Origin: Cytophagales bacterium | Lineage (GTDB): Bacteria > Bacteroidota > Bacteroidia > Cytophagales > Cyclobacteriaceae | Reading direction: 5' to 3' | NCBI GenBank assembly: GCA_003500135.1 | Contig: DNTA01000224.1 | Location: 1 to 12,484 of the forward strand | Length of the DNA: 12,484 nt | Part shown: positions 1 to 7,004 of the stretch, piece by piece | Numbering within the stretch: position 1 is the stretch's first letter | Layout of the letters: every line of letters starts with the position of its first letter | Notes under the pieces: generated by a model | What the model was told of the DNA's origin: nothing | Databases searched by the model: none | The model's input: the letters and a program-made list of their open reading frames with translations, nothing else | Translations under genes and position numbers: made by a program

Positions 1-227
1 TCAAAATCTCCGGCATCGACCAGTGCCTTCCACTCCTCGGGATACAGGTACTTCTGTCCGCCATGTTTGAGGATAAGCCGGCTTCTTTCCAGGATCGGGA
101 GTTTCTCCAGTTTTTGTACCGTCCGGTTGCGTGGTTGTCCTGTTTGCGGGTCGCGATAAGCCTCAACGAGCTTACGGTTACGTCCGTCTTTTCCTTTTCG
201 CTTAACGGTGCTGCATTGTACGTACAT
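1..227 (-). CDS. IS1634-family (IS4-like, DDE) transposase, N-terminal part
   Basis: Starting from the ATG at 227 on the minus strand, 75 residues can be read before the window ends, with no stop. The protein begins MYVQCSTVKRKGKDGRNRK, continues with LVEAYRDPQTGQPRNRTV, and then has a KLEKLPILERSRL segment. This short basic N-terminus, followed by a 'yRdp.tGqprnrtv.kLe' segment, is what I recall of IS1634-type transposases, which move DNA by a cut-and-paste DDE mechanism. The catalytic residues lie outside the window, so activity cannot be judged. Base composition is richer in GC than the host genes, which fits recent arrival. The family name rests on recognition of the N-terminus only; another IS4-superfamily group is possible. 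Confidence 0.75.
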   Translation of the reverse strand, partial: MYVQCSTVKRKGKDGRNRKLVEAYRDPQTGQPRNRTVQKLEKLPILERSRLILKHGGQKYLYPEEWKALVDAGDF

Positions 228-290
228 CACACAAATGTAGCAACTACTTTCCACTTATGCAAGCAATTAAGCATATTTTGCGGAACTTGA
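1..290 (-). mobile_element. Right-hand end of an IS1634-like insertion sequence (partial)
   Basis: This is the 5' end of a transposase gene plus roughly 60 bases of subterminal sequence; the rest of the element lies beyond the left edge. About 53% of the first 180 bases are G or C, clearly more than in the neighbouring genes. The interrupted reading frame of the Cache-type gene suggests that the outer end of the element lies near 280-295, where family-like sequence stops. A short inverted repeat, TATGC (256-260) and GCATA (271-275), sits in the subterminal region. The exact terminal inverted repeat and target duplication cannot be fixed, because the other end is not in the window. Confidence 0.7.
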
Positions 291-2030
291 GTTAAGGTGT
301 TTATTATTACCGGTCTCGACCCAGAAATTTTCTTTATCATTCTTTCTGTAGTTTTCGTGAAATAGCGTTTTGCATTCACTATCTACAATAGCAAATGACA
401 TATCTTTCGGCAAAATTGGTTTAAACAACGAGGGCAAGGCGCTGGTCACCACGGGTACAACATTTAAACCAAACCCTCCATCGGCTGTACGTAGTTTGGT
501 TTTGGGAAAAGAAATTGCCGCCTCTCCTTTTTGGCTGGCAATGGAATATATTGACTCTATAAAAAAATACTCAGATCCCATAGAATCAAGATTAACATGC
601 CACAATCGGTTATCCCGCGCCCTTTGGAAATAGGTTCTATAACTGACCTGATTGTCTTTTAAATGTTCTTCCGGACGGCGATTACCTGGCAAAACCAGCA
701 TATATTCGAAATGACCGTCATTTGCATCGAGTAGTAGTAATTCATTAAAATCAAATGAAGTATCCTGTACGAGTGAATGATAATTCAACTGCACTGAGTC
801 AGGCGTCAAATAATCGCCATATTGCTGCAAGCTATCAAGTATGGCATTTTTAAATCTGACAGCACGACTTACATCCTTACTGATTTCAGATTTCATATGA
901 CGCGTTGCGCTTGTCAGCTTTTCTTTTATTTGATTATTCTCAAGAATAAAATGGTTGTAAAGGCCAAAAATGATCAATATGCCTAGTGAAGCACCCAGTA
1001 TGACAGAAAAACCTGAGAAGTAAATATCTTCCGAACCCAGCCTTTCATTCTGACTGATTAAATAAACCTTCAAAAAAGGAAAAATGATAATTAGAAACAG
1101 GATTAGACTGGCAAGGACAAACAAAAAATGGGCATTAATTGATCTGGTAAGCCGTGAAAAAAGATCCCCATCAATAAACCCCATAATTATTAAATCCTGG
1201 TTGAACAAGGTAACCGGCATACTGATGGCCATTTTTCTAATGGAATTGACCATGACAAATTTGTACGAACCCGATGGCGCCGATTTATCTGTCAGGGAAT
1301 CCAGGTTTTGATCTGAGTAGACAAACTCATCAGGATTTTCATTATAAATAACCTTGCCCTTGTTAAGCACTACAAGGTTCTCCAGGAGGTCATCGTATTT
1401 TAAGCCATTCAAAAAATCGTCCAGCGTAGTTTTGATGTAACCTACTGATCCCGTATCTAAGGGTTTTATGTCAAAGTTGCTAATAATTTTTGATAGTTCG
1501 CTGATATCAAATAGTGCATACATGATAAAAGGCGGTGCATTTGGCGTATTGACCATAACGCTCCTTTCATTTCTTTTCCCACAAGCTGAATGGCTGTCAT
1601 CGGGACACACATCCAGCGTATCGCCGATTTGAAACTTGATCTTATCGCTTAAAAAATCGCTATATTCGATATAGTTCAAACGGTAAGAATCCTTATTGAT
1701 GCATTTTCCGTTCTTCGACATTTTTATCCCGTCATCGCTGGTGTTCCCGTCTTTCTTATTATCCTCACCTGGGTCGCAGTCAGCAATATAATAGAATAAA
1801 TCCCTCTTGATAAAACTTTCACCGAGCGTATTGACCCGCTTAACATTAAGCTTGTCTTTGTCCTCCATATTGAGTCGGTAATTGTTCAGTATCCTGAAGC
1901 CTCTCGCGACCACCGCATCCTCTCGTTCAGACACATAGATCAGGAAATAATAAGCATAAAGTGATCCGATTACAATAAAAAGAGCTACCCAGGCAAGGGT
2001 GCGATAATAGCTTGATATCCGTTGGTTCAT
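267..2030 (-). CDS. Cache-type multi-TM sensor protein, C-terminally truncated by an IS
   Basis: A 587-residue membrane protein starts at ATG 2030. Hydrophobic segments lie at about residues 11-33, 299-324 and 340-362. The first extracytoplasmic domain (about 35-298) contains four cysteines (85, 110, 142, 150) that could pair. After a short cytoplasmic link (325-339) and the third TM, a second extracytoplasmic domain begins. It has Cache-like features: VSYRTYFQ at 462-469, AISFP at 505-509 and FAIVDSECKTLFH at 546-558. Such domains sense small ligands and normally continue to a further TM helix and often an output module. Here the frame ends with NSSSAKYA, directly beside the transposase gene, in the middle of the fold. 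I infer that the last residues come from the insertion sequence and that the gene is broken. The ligand and output are unknown, and the Cache assignment is by pattern only. Confidence 0.7.
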   Translation of the reverse strand: MNQRISSYYRTLAWVALFIVIGSLYAYYFLIYVSEREDAVVARGFRILNNYRLNMEDKDKLNVKRVNTLGESFIKRDLFYYIADCDPGEDNKKDGNTSDDGIKMSKNGKCINKDSYRLNYIEYSDFLSDKIKFQIGDTLDVCPDDSHSACGKRNERSVMVNTPNAPPFIMYALFDISELSKIISNFDIKPLDTGSVGYIKTTLDDFLNGLKYDDLLENLVVLNKGKVIYNENPDEFVYSDQNLDSLTDKSAPSGSYKFVMVNSIRKMAISMPVTLFNQDLIIMGFIDGDLFSRLTRSINAHFLFVLASLILFLIIIFPFLKVYLISQNERLGSEDIYFSGFSVILGASLGILIIFGLYNHFILENNQIKEKLTSATRHMKSEISKDVSRAVRFKNAILDSLQQYGDYLTPDSVQLNYHSLVQDTSFDFNELLLLDANDGHFEYMLVLPGNRRPEEHLKDNQVSYRTYFQRARDNRLWHVNLDSMGSEYFFIESIYSIASQKGEAAISFPKTKLRTADGGFGLNVVPVVTSALPSLFKPILPKDMSFAIVDSECKTLFHENYRKNDKENFWVETGNNKHLNSSSAKYA

Positions 2031-2457
2031 TCTATAAACCGGAAGGTAATGTCATGATCATAAAATCCGCTTCTATTGTATTAGACAATATAACACTTTA
2101 TTCATACAATAATAATCTGAATATGAATTTATGAAAGCTTTTTTAAAAACATATATCGCAAAATAATAAACTCAATATCACCTGGGATTGACGTATCTTT
2201 TATATAGGTATACCTGATTTTAAACCTGAAGCATTTAAATCGTTGTTCGTTGAGAATTACAGCGGTGCAATTATTCATTGATTATTATTTGAAATAAAGC
2301 AAACAACGTACCTGGCCAATTTTGTGGACTAGAAATATTCGGATAAAAGAAATGGTTAGCTGATATGTTTACCTGGAAGAACGGCTAACCTAGCGTAAGC
2401 CATCAATGGATAATATTCCTGAGCTTGTCTTTATTTCTATTGCTTTTTCCCTCTTCG
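2031..2457. other. Gene-free intergenic stretch
   Basis: These 427 AT-rich bases lie between the Cache-type gene and the GNAT gene. They must hold the promoter of the Cache-type gene (minus strand, reading leftward from about 2100), but no convincing TAnnTTTG or -35/-10 pair is visible. A small inverted repeat, ATTGT...ACAAT, occurs near 2075-2089. The only stronger structure is the hairpin at 2354-2390, annotated separately. I see no decayed gene, tRNA or repeat array. Confidence 0.6.
2354..2390 (-). terminator. Possible terminator hairpin after the ribE-DUF5996-GNAT run
   Basis: GGTTAGC (2354-2360) pairs with GCTAACC (2384-2390). Two more pairs, one of them a wobble, extend the stem to nine, with a loop of about 19. 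Read on the minus strand, the hairpin is followed by ATTTCTTTT, a weak T-rich tail. It lies 68 bases past the GNAT stop. The long loop makes it a moderate candidate only. Confidence 0.35.
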
Positions 2458-2748
2458 TCACTTGCTTTTTTGCAGGATATCATGAAGGCTAGCATCCTTT
2501 TCGATTTGACTTTTAGCATAAGGGCAAAGTGGAATCACTTTTATATTTCTTTCCCTTACCATTTGAGCAATTTTGTCCAGGAGTTTTTTACCAACCCCCT
2601 GTCCTCTTAAAGATTCATCCACCTCTGTATGGTCTATTATGATAAGGGTTTTACCTGCTTTTGAAAAGGTCATTTCTGCTAAAACAGAATCTTCTGCAGC
2701 ATGGTAAGCACGACCTTTATTTTCATTTTCTTCTAAGTTTACTACCAT
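2458..2748 (-). CDS. Small GNAT-fold N-acetyltransferase (Acetyltransf_CG / NATD1-like)
   Basis: A protein of 96 residues, full length for the short single-domain GNAT group often called GCN5-related or NATD1-like. The acetyl-CoA pyrophosphate loop is seen as RGQGVGKKLL (48-57). It is preceded by the strand and turn IIIDHTEVDESLRG (36-49) and followed by PLCPYAKSQIEKD (73-85), which is highly typical of this group. Family members bind acetyl-CoA; their natural acceptor is mostly unknown. The ATG at 2748 lies 9 bases after the DUF5996 stop, so both are very probably on one transcript, with this gene last. It is unlikely to be a GNAT toxin of the TacT/AtaT kind: it is too short, and no ribbon-helix-helix partner lies beside it. 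Confidence 0.85.
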   Translation of the reverse strand: MVVNLEENENKGRAYHAAEDSVLAEMTFSKAGKTLIIIDHTEVDESLRGQGVGKKLLDKIAQMVRERNIKVIPLCPYAKSQIEKDASLHDILQKSK

Positions 2749-2757
2749 AGTGTTTCC

Positions 2758-3684
2758 TTATCTTTCTAAATTTTGGCGATCCCAGCTTCCCGATTCAGCC
2801 GCAGCTACATAAGTGGACTGAAGGAAATCCATTAACATTTTTTCAGGATCTTTGGCTTGCCTTACGATATCATATGATAAGAAGAATTCACCCATTTCTT
2901 CACTGTAAAATGCCTCTTTCGGCAGCACATTTTTTTGCCCAAACGATTCGGCCACAGGGTAACAATACGAATAATATACCGGTTGTGGCGACTGATCGCT
3001 TCCAGGCCAAAAACCAGCGCTGCTTACTTCCTGTGAATAGGCTTCCTGCATCACTTCTTTAGGCATATTGGGCATGACCCCCTGATGCAAAGGCGCTTTT
3101 CTACCTGAAAACCGGGTAACCGCTATATCAAAAGCGCCCCAGAAAAAATGTACCGGGCTGCATTTGCCTATGAAATCGCTTCTGAACTTTGAAAAGACAT
3201 TATGGGTACTTACCGCAACCTGCCAAAAGTCAGATACCTTTTGACGATCATAGCTATTATTAATTTCATTCTCGGCAAATGGAATGCTTTCTTCCACTTC
3301 ATTGGGAGCCGCGTGGATATCAATATGGATGCCAATTTCTTTCAGCTCACGGAATAATTCCTTGTAAAAAGCTGCCACGGACATGGCCTTTAACTCTAAC
3401 ATTGCCGCCGGGCCAAAGGAAGTGGAAATTCTCAATTGGTGATTGGCGAAGTCAAATTCAATTTCGAAAATGCCATTTTTGTATGGTATACTCCCCGTGG
3501 TAAGGCCTCTTGAAGAAATGTAAAGCGTGGTATGCCAGGAATGATTTTGCCAAGGCATACAAACTAACCTTATTTTTCCGACAATCTGGGTCCACATATG
3601 CAGTGTTTTCAAGGTATCGGCCCAATCGCCATAATTTAGTTCTGGCCAAGCGCTGGAGCAGGCGGGTATGTGGGTTCTGTTCAT
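2758..3684 (-). CDS. DUF5996 family protein
   Basis: A complete protein of 308 residues, starting at ATG 3684. It matches the DUF5996 pattern as I know it: WPELNYGDWADTLKTLHMWTQIVGKIRL at the N-terminus (13-40), NHSWH (47-51), SRGLTTGSIPY (58-68), FEIEFDFANHQLRI (73-86), HFFWGAFDIAVTRFSGRKAP (179-198) and GFWPGSDQSPQPVYYSYCYP (224-243). Many aromatic, His and Asp residues are conserved, which suggests an enzyme or binding pocket, but no reaction is established for the family. There is no signal peptide or TM segment, so it should be cytoplasmic. It follows ribE by 48 bases and precedes the GNAT gene by 9; the GNAT link looks tighter than the riboflavin one. Function is not assigned here. Confidence 0.85.
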   Translation of the reverse strand: MNRTHIPACSSAWPELNYGDWADTLKTLHMWTQIVGKIRLVCMPWQNHSWHTTLYISSRGLTTGSIPYKNGIFEIEFDFANHQLRISTSFGPAAMLELKAMSVAAFYKELFRELKEIGIHIDIHAAPNEVEESIPFAENEINNSYDRQKVSDFWQVAVSTHNVFSKFRSDFIGKCSPVHFFWGAFDIAVTRFSGRKAPLHQGVMPNMPKEVMQEAYSQEVSSAGFWPGSDQSPQPVYYSYCYPVAESFGQKNVLPKEAFYSEEMGEFFLSYDIVRQAKDPEKMLMDFLQSTYVAAAESGSWDRQNLER

Positions 3685-3732
3685 ATAGGTAAGTTTAAAG
3701 TAGAACTTTGACAGAAATAAAAAGGTTTTGCT

Positions 3733-4353
3733 TTATTGCATTCGTTCCTTCAAATGCTCTCCATAACCCATTTCGAACATCCTTTGTATATATTTTCCAA
3801 TGATATCAAATTCGAGATTAACAACTGTACCTTCGTTGATGTCCTTAAAATTGGTATGTTCAAAAGTATAAGGAATAATGGTCACTCTAAAGCTGTTTTT
3901 GGTACAATTAAACACGGTAAGACTAACTCCATTGATACAGATTGAGCCCTTTTCAACTGTAAAATTGCCGGTTGCCTCGTGGTCATATTCGAAATCAAAC
4001 AGCCAACTTCCATCAAGGGTCTGTACACGTGTACATGTACCGGTCTGATCGACGTGACCCTGAACAATGTGCCCGTCAAAACGATAACCTGATGACATGC
4101 TTCTTTCCAGATTCACCTCGTCCCCGATTTTTAAAAGGCCTAAATTGGATTTGTTTAGGGTTTCGTCCACAGCAGTAACCTTATACGTATCGTCTTTTAC
4201 CTCCACTACGGTCAGGCAGACCCCGTTGTGCGAAAGGCTCTGATCAATTTTCAGCTCATTGGCAATATTACTTTGTAAAGCAAAGGTTTTATTGGTTCCT
4301 TCTTCATCTATCTTAACCACTCGTGCTGTGGCTTCTACTATTCCTGTAAACAT
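3733..4353 (-). CDS. ribE: Riboflavin synthase (alpha subunit)
   Basis: Riboflavin synthase converts two molecules of 6,7-dimethyl-8-ribityllumazine into riboflavin and 5-amino-6-ribitylaminouracil, the last step of riboflavin synthesis. The 206 residues are full length. The two tandem lumazine-binding repeats are clear. Repeat one runs from the invariant MFTGIVE through NGVCLTV (43-49) to GHIVQGHVDQTG (94-105). Repeat two has GSICINGVSLTVFNC (136-150), IIPYTFEHTNF (159-169) and VNLEFDIIGKYIQRM (178-192). ATG 4353 fixes the conserved N-terminus. It is not next to other rib genes, and there is no room in the 50-base upstream gap for an FMN riboswitch, so its expression may depend on the upstream kinase-like gene. 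The symbol ribE follows E. coli (ribC) and B. subtilis usage, which differ. Confidence 0.96.
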   Translation of the reverse strand: MFTGIVEATARVVKIDEEGTNKTFALQSNIANELKIDQSLSHNGVCLTVVEVKDDTYKVTAVDETLNKSNLGLLKIGDEVNLERSMSSGYRFDGHIVQGHVDQTGTCTRVQTLDGSWLFDFEYDHEATGNFTVEKGSICINGVSLTVFNCTKNSFRVTIIPYTFEHTNFKDINEGTVVNLEFDIIGKYIQRMFEMGYGEHLKERMQ

Positions 4354-4403
4354 GGCTTTTTATATCTGTTTTCTTTTATCCTTCCAACTATTGAGATTAC
4401 AAA

Positions 4404-5468
4404 TTAATTCCGCTTCATAAATGAATATTTATATCGTATTGGCTTTTTTATAACCATCATCAGACTCAACTTCAAAATTGCCCCCATGCTTTCACAATGC
4501 ATAAACCTGGGCTCTTCATATAACTTGGTCAATTCATTTCTTAACGATATTACATTTTTTTCTGGCGCTATGTGGTCTTCCATCATGGCTGTAACCAGGT
4601 TTTTAATCGCTGGTCCGGAAACACTTGATTTCAATCGGGTAGCAATGAGTGACCTCTCCTCTTTTTGATACTGAATTTCCAGTTCGGGTTCCATATGTTT
4701 TAGGCCCAGCTTTATAATAGGGTTATTTTGTTTAAAATACTGGGGCATATAAATAGCCGTACGACCCTCATAACTTTGCTGATCAAAATCGATTGCCCGG
4801 ATGCGATAATGTATCTCATCAAAATCGGGGATCACCTCCACAACAAAGTTACTGGAATGCATGTCGCCTAACAGTCTAACCAGGCATCTTTCATTGAATT
4901 TAACAAACTCTTTGGCCAGTCGCATTTCATTGAAACGCTGATCTTTCATATGGTGCTTTATAAAGTCATCACCAGGAATACCCTGTATGTGCTCCTCTAC
5001 CAATGTGTCGCCACATACCAGAAAATTTATTTTGTTGGGTGAGATCAGGTGCTCCAGTTCAAGGCCGTAAACACGGCTTGCATCAGCCACTTTTAAATAG
5101 AAATAATCAAATAGATCGTTGATCTTATTCACTATTCTTACACGGAATGGCTGGGTATTTCCATATATACATAAATCGATACGATCGATGTATAAGTGTT
5201 CAATTACCGATACATCGCCAGCTGATTTCAACTGGGCATATATTTTTTTCAGGCTCTCATGGATTTGCGGCATTTCATGATGTTCAAAAAACACGGTTTC
5301 CCAAAGGGTATCATTTCCCGATTTATCTACCAATGGAATTGAAGAAGAATAGCGCTGCAGATCCTCATATTTAATAGGCAACTGACTTTCCCTACCCTGT
5401 GCTACCAGATATTTCCGAAGCGGGTCGGAGATACTATAAATCTTCTTTTTTTTGCTGATTATCGCCAT
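4404..5468 (-). CDS. Kinase-fold protein of unknown substrate
   Basis: I do not recognise this 354-residue protein as a named family, but it shows the ordered signatures of a protein-kinase-like or aminoglycoside-phosphotransferase-like fold. FYLKVAD has a likely ATP-binding lysine (K126), followed by a helix with glutamates 137/139. LVEEHIQGIPGDDF (156-169) is a hinge-like segment. LLGDMHSSNFVV (199-210) gives the catalytic D202-x-H204-x-x-N207, and IRAIDFDQQ (223-231) gives the metal-binding D227-F-D229. The second and last motifs recall lipopolysaccharide-core kinases (Kdo/heptose kinases: DxHxxN and IDFDR), but that is inference. There is no TM segment or signal; the N-terminus is Lys-rich (KKKK at 6-9). 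The gene follows the glycosyltransferase by 78 bases and precedes ribE by 50. An envelope sugar or lipid kinase fits the context; a regulator or pseudokinase is possible. Confidence 0.7.
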   Translation of the reverse strand: MAIISKKKKIYSISDPLRKYLVAQGRESQLPIKYEDLQRYSSSIPLVDKSGNDTLWETVFFEHHEMPQIHESLKKIYAQLKSAGDVSVIEHLYIDRIDLCIYGNTQPFRVRIVNKINDLFDYFYLKVADASRVYGLELEHLISPNKINFLVCGDTLVEEHIQGIPGDDFIKHHMKDQRFNEMRLAKEFVKFNERCLVRLLGDMHSSNFVVEVIPDFDEIHYRIRAIDFDQQSYEGRTAIYMPQYFKQNNPIIKLGLKHMEPELEIQYQKEERSLIATRLKSSVSGPAIKNLVTAMMEDHIAPEKNVISLRNELTKLYEEPRFMHCESMGAILKLSLMMVIKKPIRYKYSFMKRN

Positions 5469-5486
5469 ATCTGCAATTTAATGACG

Positions 5487-5513
5487 TAAAGTTACAATAA
5501 ATAGCAGGTGCAA
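5487..5513 (-). promoter_or_regulatory. Possible Bacteroidota-type promoter before the kinase-fold gene
   Basis: On the minus strand, TTG (5513-5511) is followed after 16 bases by TAACTTTA (5494-5487). That is one mismatch from the Bacteroidota -7 element TAnnTTTG, with the upstream TTG in roughly the expected place. It lies about 20 bases before the ATG at 5468. The match is short and could be chance in AT-rich DNA. Confidence 0.3.
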
Positions 5514-5546
5514 TTATAATATGTTGGTCTTGTTTCGTGTTAGCGG

Positions 5547-6629
5547 TCAACTTAACCGGGTCAATTCGGTCAGGAAAATTTCTTCACCCTTCTGGACCCA
5601 CTCCCTGAATTTTTGACCTATCGGCCTGTGATGGGGCAAATAATCAACCAGGAGGCTGATATCAAACTTAGCTGCATAGATGCCTGCGCCTGCCTGAGCG
5701 GCATCCAGTGCATTACATGCCTGCTCATATTGCCCTTCTACGGGCACCATCAATACAGGCTTGCCCAGGTACATGGCCTCGCATATTGACTCAAATCCTG
5801 CGGTTGACACATATCCTTTACAATTTTTCATGTACTCCTGAAAAAGGTGGGCATCTACCTGATGAAAAGTAATATTTTCATGAGGTTCATAAGGGTCAGG
5901 CGCCTGCTTATTATCCCAAAAACAATGCAACCGGATTTCTTTATTGTTTTTGTGCCACTCAATTATATCCGCGCCATATCCCGCGTTTACCATATACCCC
6001 AAAATAAAATCGTCTGCTTTCGCCTCCAGACTTTTGATCTCCTCTCGAACGAGTGGAGGCGTGACCACCGTTTTCTGAACTTTTGAGGGATCATATGGCA
6101 TGAAAGAAAGTGCGATCTTTTTCGTAGCCCCCATTGACATGAGGTAATTGTTGATCTGGAATAATTTTTTATCAACCGGAGCGCCCCTTTTAAATGGAAA
6201 GTCGGGGTGATCAGTGAGGAACTGATGGCCAATGGCCACATGTTTGATATTAGTTTTAAAAAGCCGGAAATAAAATCCTCCTAAAAAATCATAAAAGTTA
6301 ATCAGTACGTCTGGCTTGAACTCCTCTAGTGTATTATGGATTTTTTTCAGGCTTTTCCAATACGTGTTGAGAAAGCCCGAATTGTACCATAAAGTATGAA
6401 ATATCCGAATGGATTTATTTTGATCATCCGTGACGAAATTAGGGCTTCTGACTTCAATTACCGGTGCGTCTATTGCCTCATAAAAGTATTCAGGAATTTT
6501 TCTTCGTTCGCTTATTCCAATAAAAACGCATGTTAGGTGATGTCCGTTTCGGGTAAGTAGATTATACAGTGCGATTGCCTGGGTCATGTGTCCCCGCCCT
6601 TCTCCCTGTACCAAAAATGCAAATTTCAT
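5547..6629 (-). CDS. GT-B fold glycosyltransferase (MurG/GT28-like)
   Basis: The 360-residue protein has the two-domain layout of GT-B enzymes, which move a sugar from a nucleotide-sugar donor. The N-terminal domain opens with FLVQGEGRGHMTQAIAL (5-21), where the glycine-rich GEGRGH loop is the acceptor-side signature also seen in MurG-like and macrolide-type transferases. The C-terminal domain has YVSTAGFESICEAMYLGKPVLMVPVEGQYEQ (273-303), with a donor-binding TAGFES/E...GKP stretch and a final E-x-x-x-Q type contact. There is no TM helix or signal, so it should act on the cytoplasmic face of the membrane. It begins 25 bases after the ACP stop and almost certainly shares its transcript. A lipid or carrier-bound acceptor is plausible from the company of ACP and a kinase-fold protein, but neither donor nor acceptor can be read from the sequence. 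It is not MurG itself, as the flanks lack mur genes. Confidence 0.85.
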   Translation of the reverse strand: MKFAFLVQGEGRGHMTQAIALYNLLTRNGHHLTCVFIGISERRKIPEYFYEAIDAPVIEVRSPNFVTDDQNKSIRIFHTLWYNSGFLNTYWKSLKKIHNTLEEFKPDVLINFYDFLGGFYFRLFKTNIKHVAIGHQFLTDHPDFPFKRGAPVDKKLFQINNYLMSMGATKKIALSFMPYDPSKVQKTVVTPPLVREEIKSLEAKADDFILGYMVNAGYGADIIEWHKNNKEIRLHCFWDNKQAPDPYEPHENITFHQVDAHLFQEYMKNCKGYVSTAGFESICEAMYLGKPVLMVPVEGQYEQACNALDAAQAGAGIYAAKFDISLLVDYLPHHRPIGQKFREWVQKGEEIFLTELTRLS

Positions 6630-6654
6630 ATCTTATGGTAGAAGCGAGGCTAAA

Positions 6655-6897
6655 TTATTTTTCTTCGAGCTTTTGGTCTATGTAGGTCACTACATCATTA
6701 ACGGTTTTCAATTTTTCGGCGTCATTGTCAGGTATTTTTATATCGAAAGCCTGTTCAAACTCCATTACCAATTCTGCATAATCCAAAGAGTCTATTCCAA
6801 GATCTTTTATAAAATTAGCATCTAATGTGACCTCGGTTTCCTGTATTCCAATGGTATCTACGAGTATTTCCGTCACTTTTTGTTGAGTTGGATTCAT
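6655..6897 (-). CDS. Acyl carrier protein (stand-alone)
   Basis: An 80-residue acidic helical protein with the phosphopantetheine site LGIDSLDYAELVMEFE; the modified serine is S37 in the DSL motif. The remaining helices (IPDNDAEKLKTVNDVVTYI) match type II acyl carrier proteins well. It carries growing or finished acyl chains as thioesters for fatty acid or related synthesis. The usual partners of housekeeping acpP (fabF, rnc, fabD) are absent; it sits in front of a glycosyltransferase and a kinase-fold gene instead. Asp-Tyr after the DSL serine region (DSLDYAEL rather than DSLDTVEL) also differs slightly from the commonest form. It may be a pathway-specific carrier, though being the main ACP cannot be excluded. 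The start is ATG 6897; 89 bases upstream separate it from the histidine kinase. Confidence 0.93.
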   Translation of the reverse strand: MNPTQQKVTEILVDTIGIQETEVTLDANFIKDLGIDSLDYAELVMEFEQAFDIKIPDNDAEKLKTVNDVVTYIDQKLEEK

Positions 6898-6980
6898 CGT
6901 GCCTATGTGATGTTTTTAATTGAAAAATTGATGCCCTAAACTAATGAAACTTTTGCAATAAGCGAATTTTTAAACATGAC

Positions 6981-7004
6981 TTTACCTTAAAACCTCAAGG
7001 TAAA
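6981..7004 (-). terminator. Perfect 8-bp inverted repeat spanning the histidine kinase stop codon
   Basis: TTTACCTT (6981-6988) and AAGGTAAA (6997-7004) are perfectly complementary, with an 8-base loop. The kinase stop codon (6987-6989) lies inside. On the minus strand only a loose T/A-rich stretch (GTCATGTTTAAAAATT) follows, so it may be a weak terminator or an RNA-stabilising end that separates the two-component operon from the acp gene. Confidence 0.35.

Noticed and set aside
2458..3684. GNAT plus upstream gene as a toxin-antitoxin pair
   Set aside because: The acetyltransferase belongs to the short NATD1-like group, and the neighbour is a 308-residue DUF5996 protein without a DNA-binding antitoxin fold.
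4354..4403. FMN riboswitch upstream of ribE
   Set aside because: The gap is only 50 bases, far too short for the aptamer, and none of its conserved blocks are visible.
6898..6986. Promoter with a TAGTTTAG -7-like element before the acp gene
   Set aside because: The upstream TTG is too close (12 bases) for the expected spacing, so the match is not convincing.
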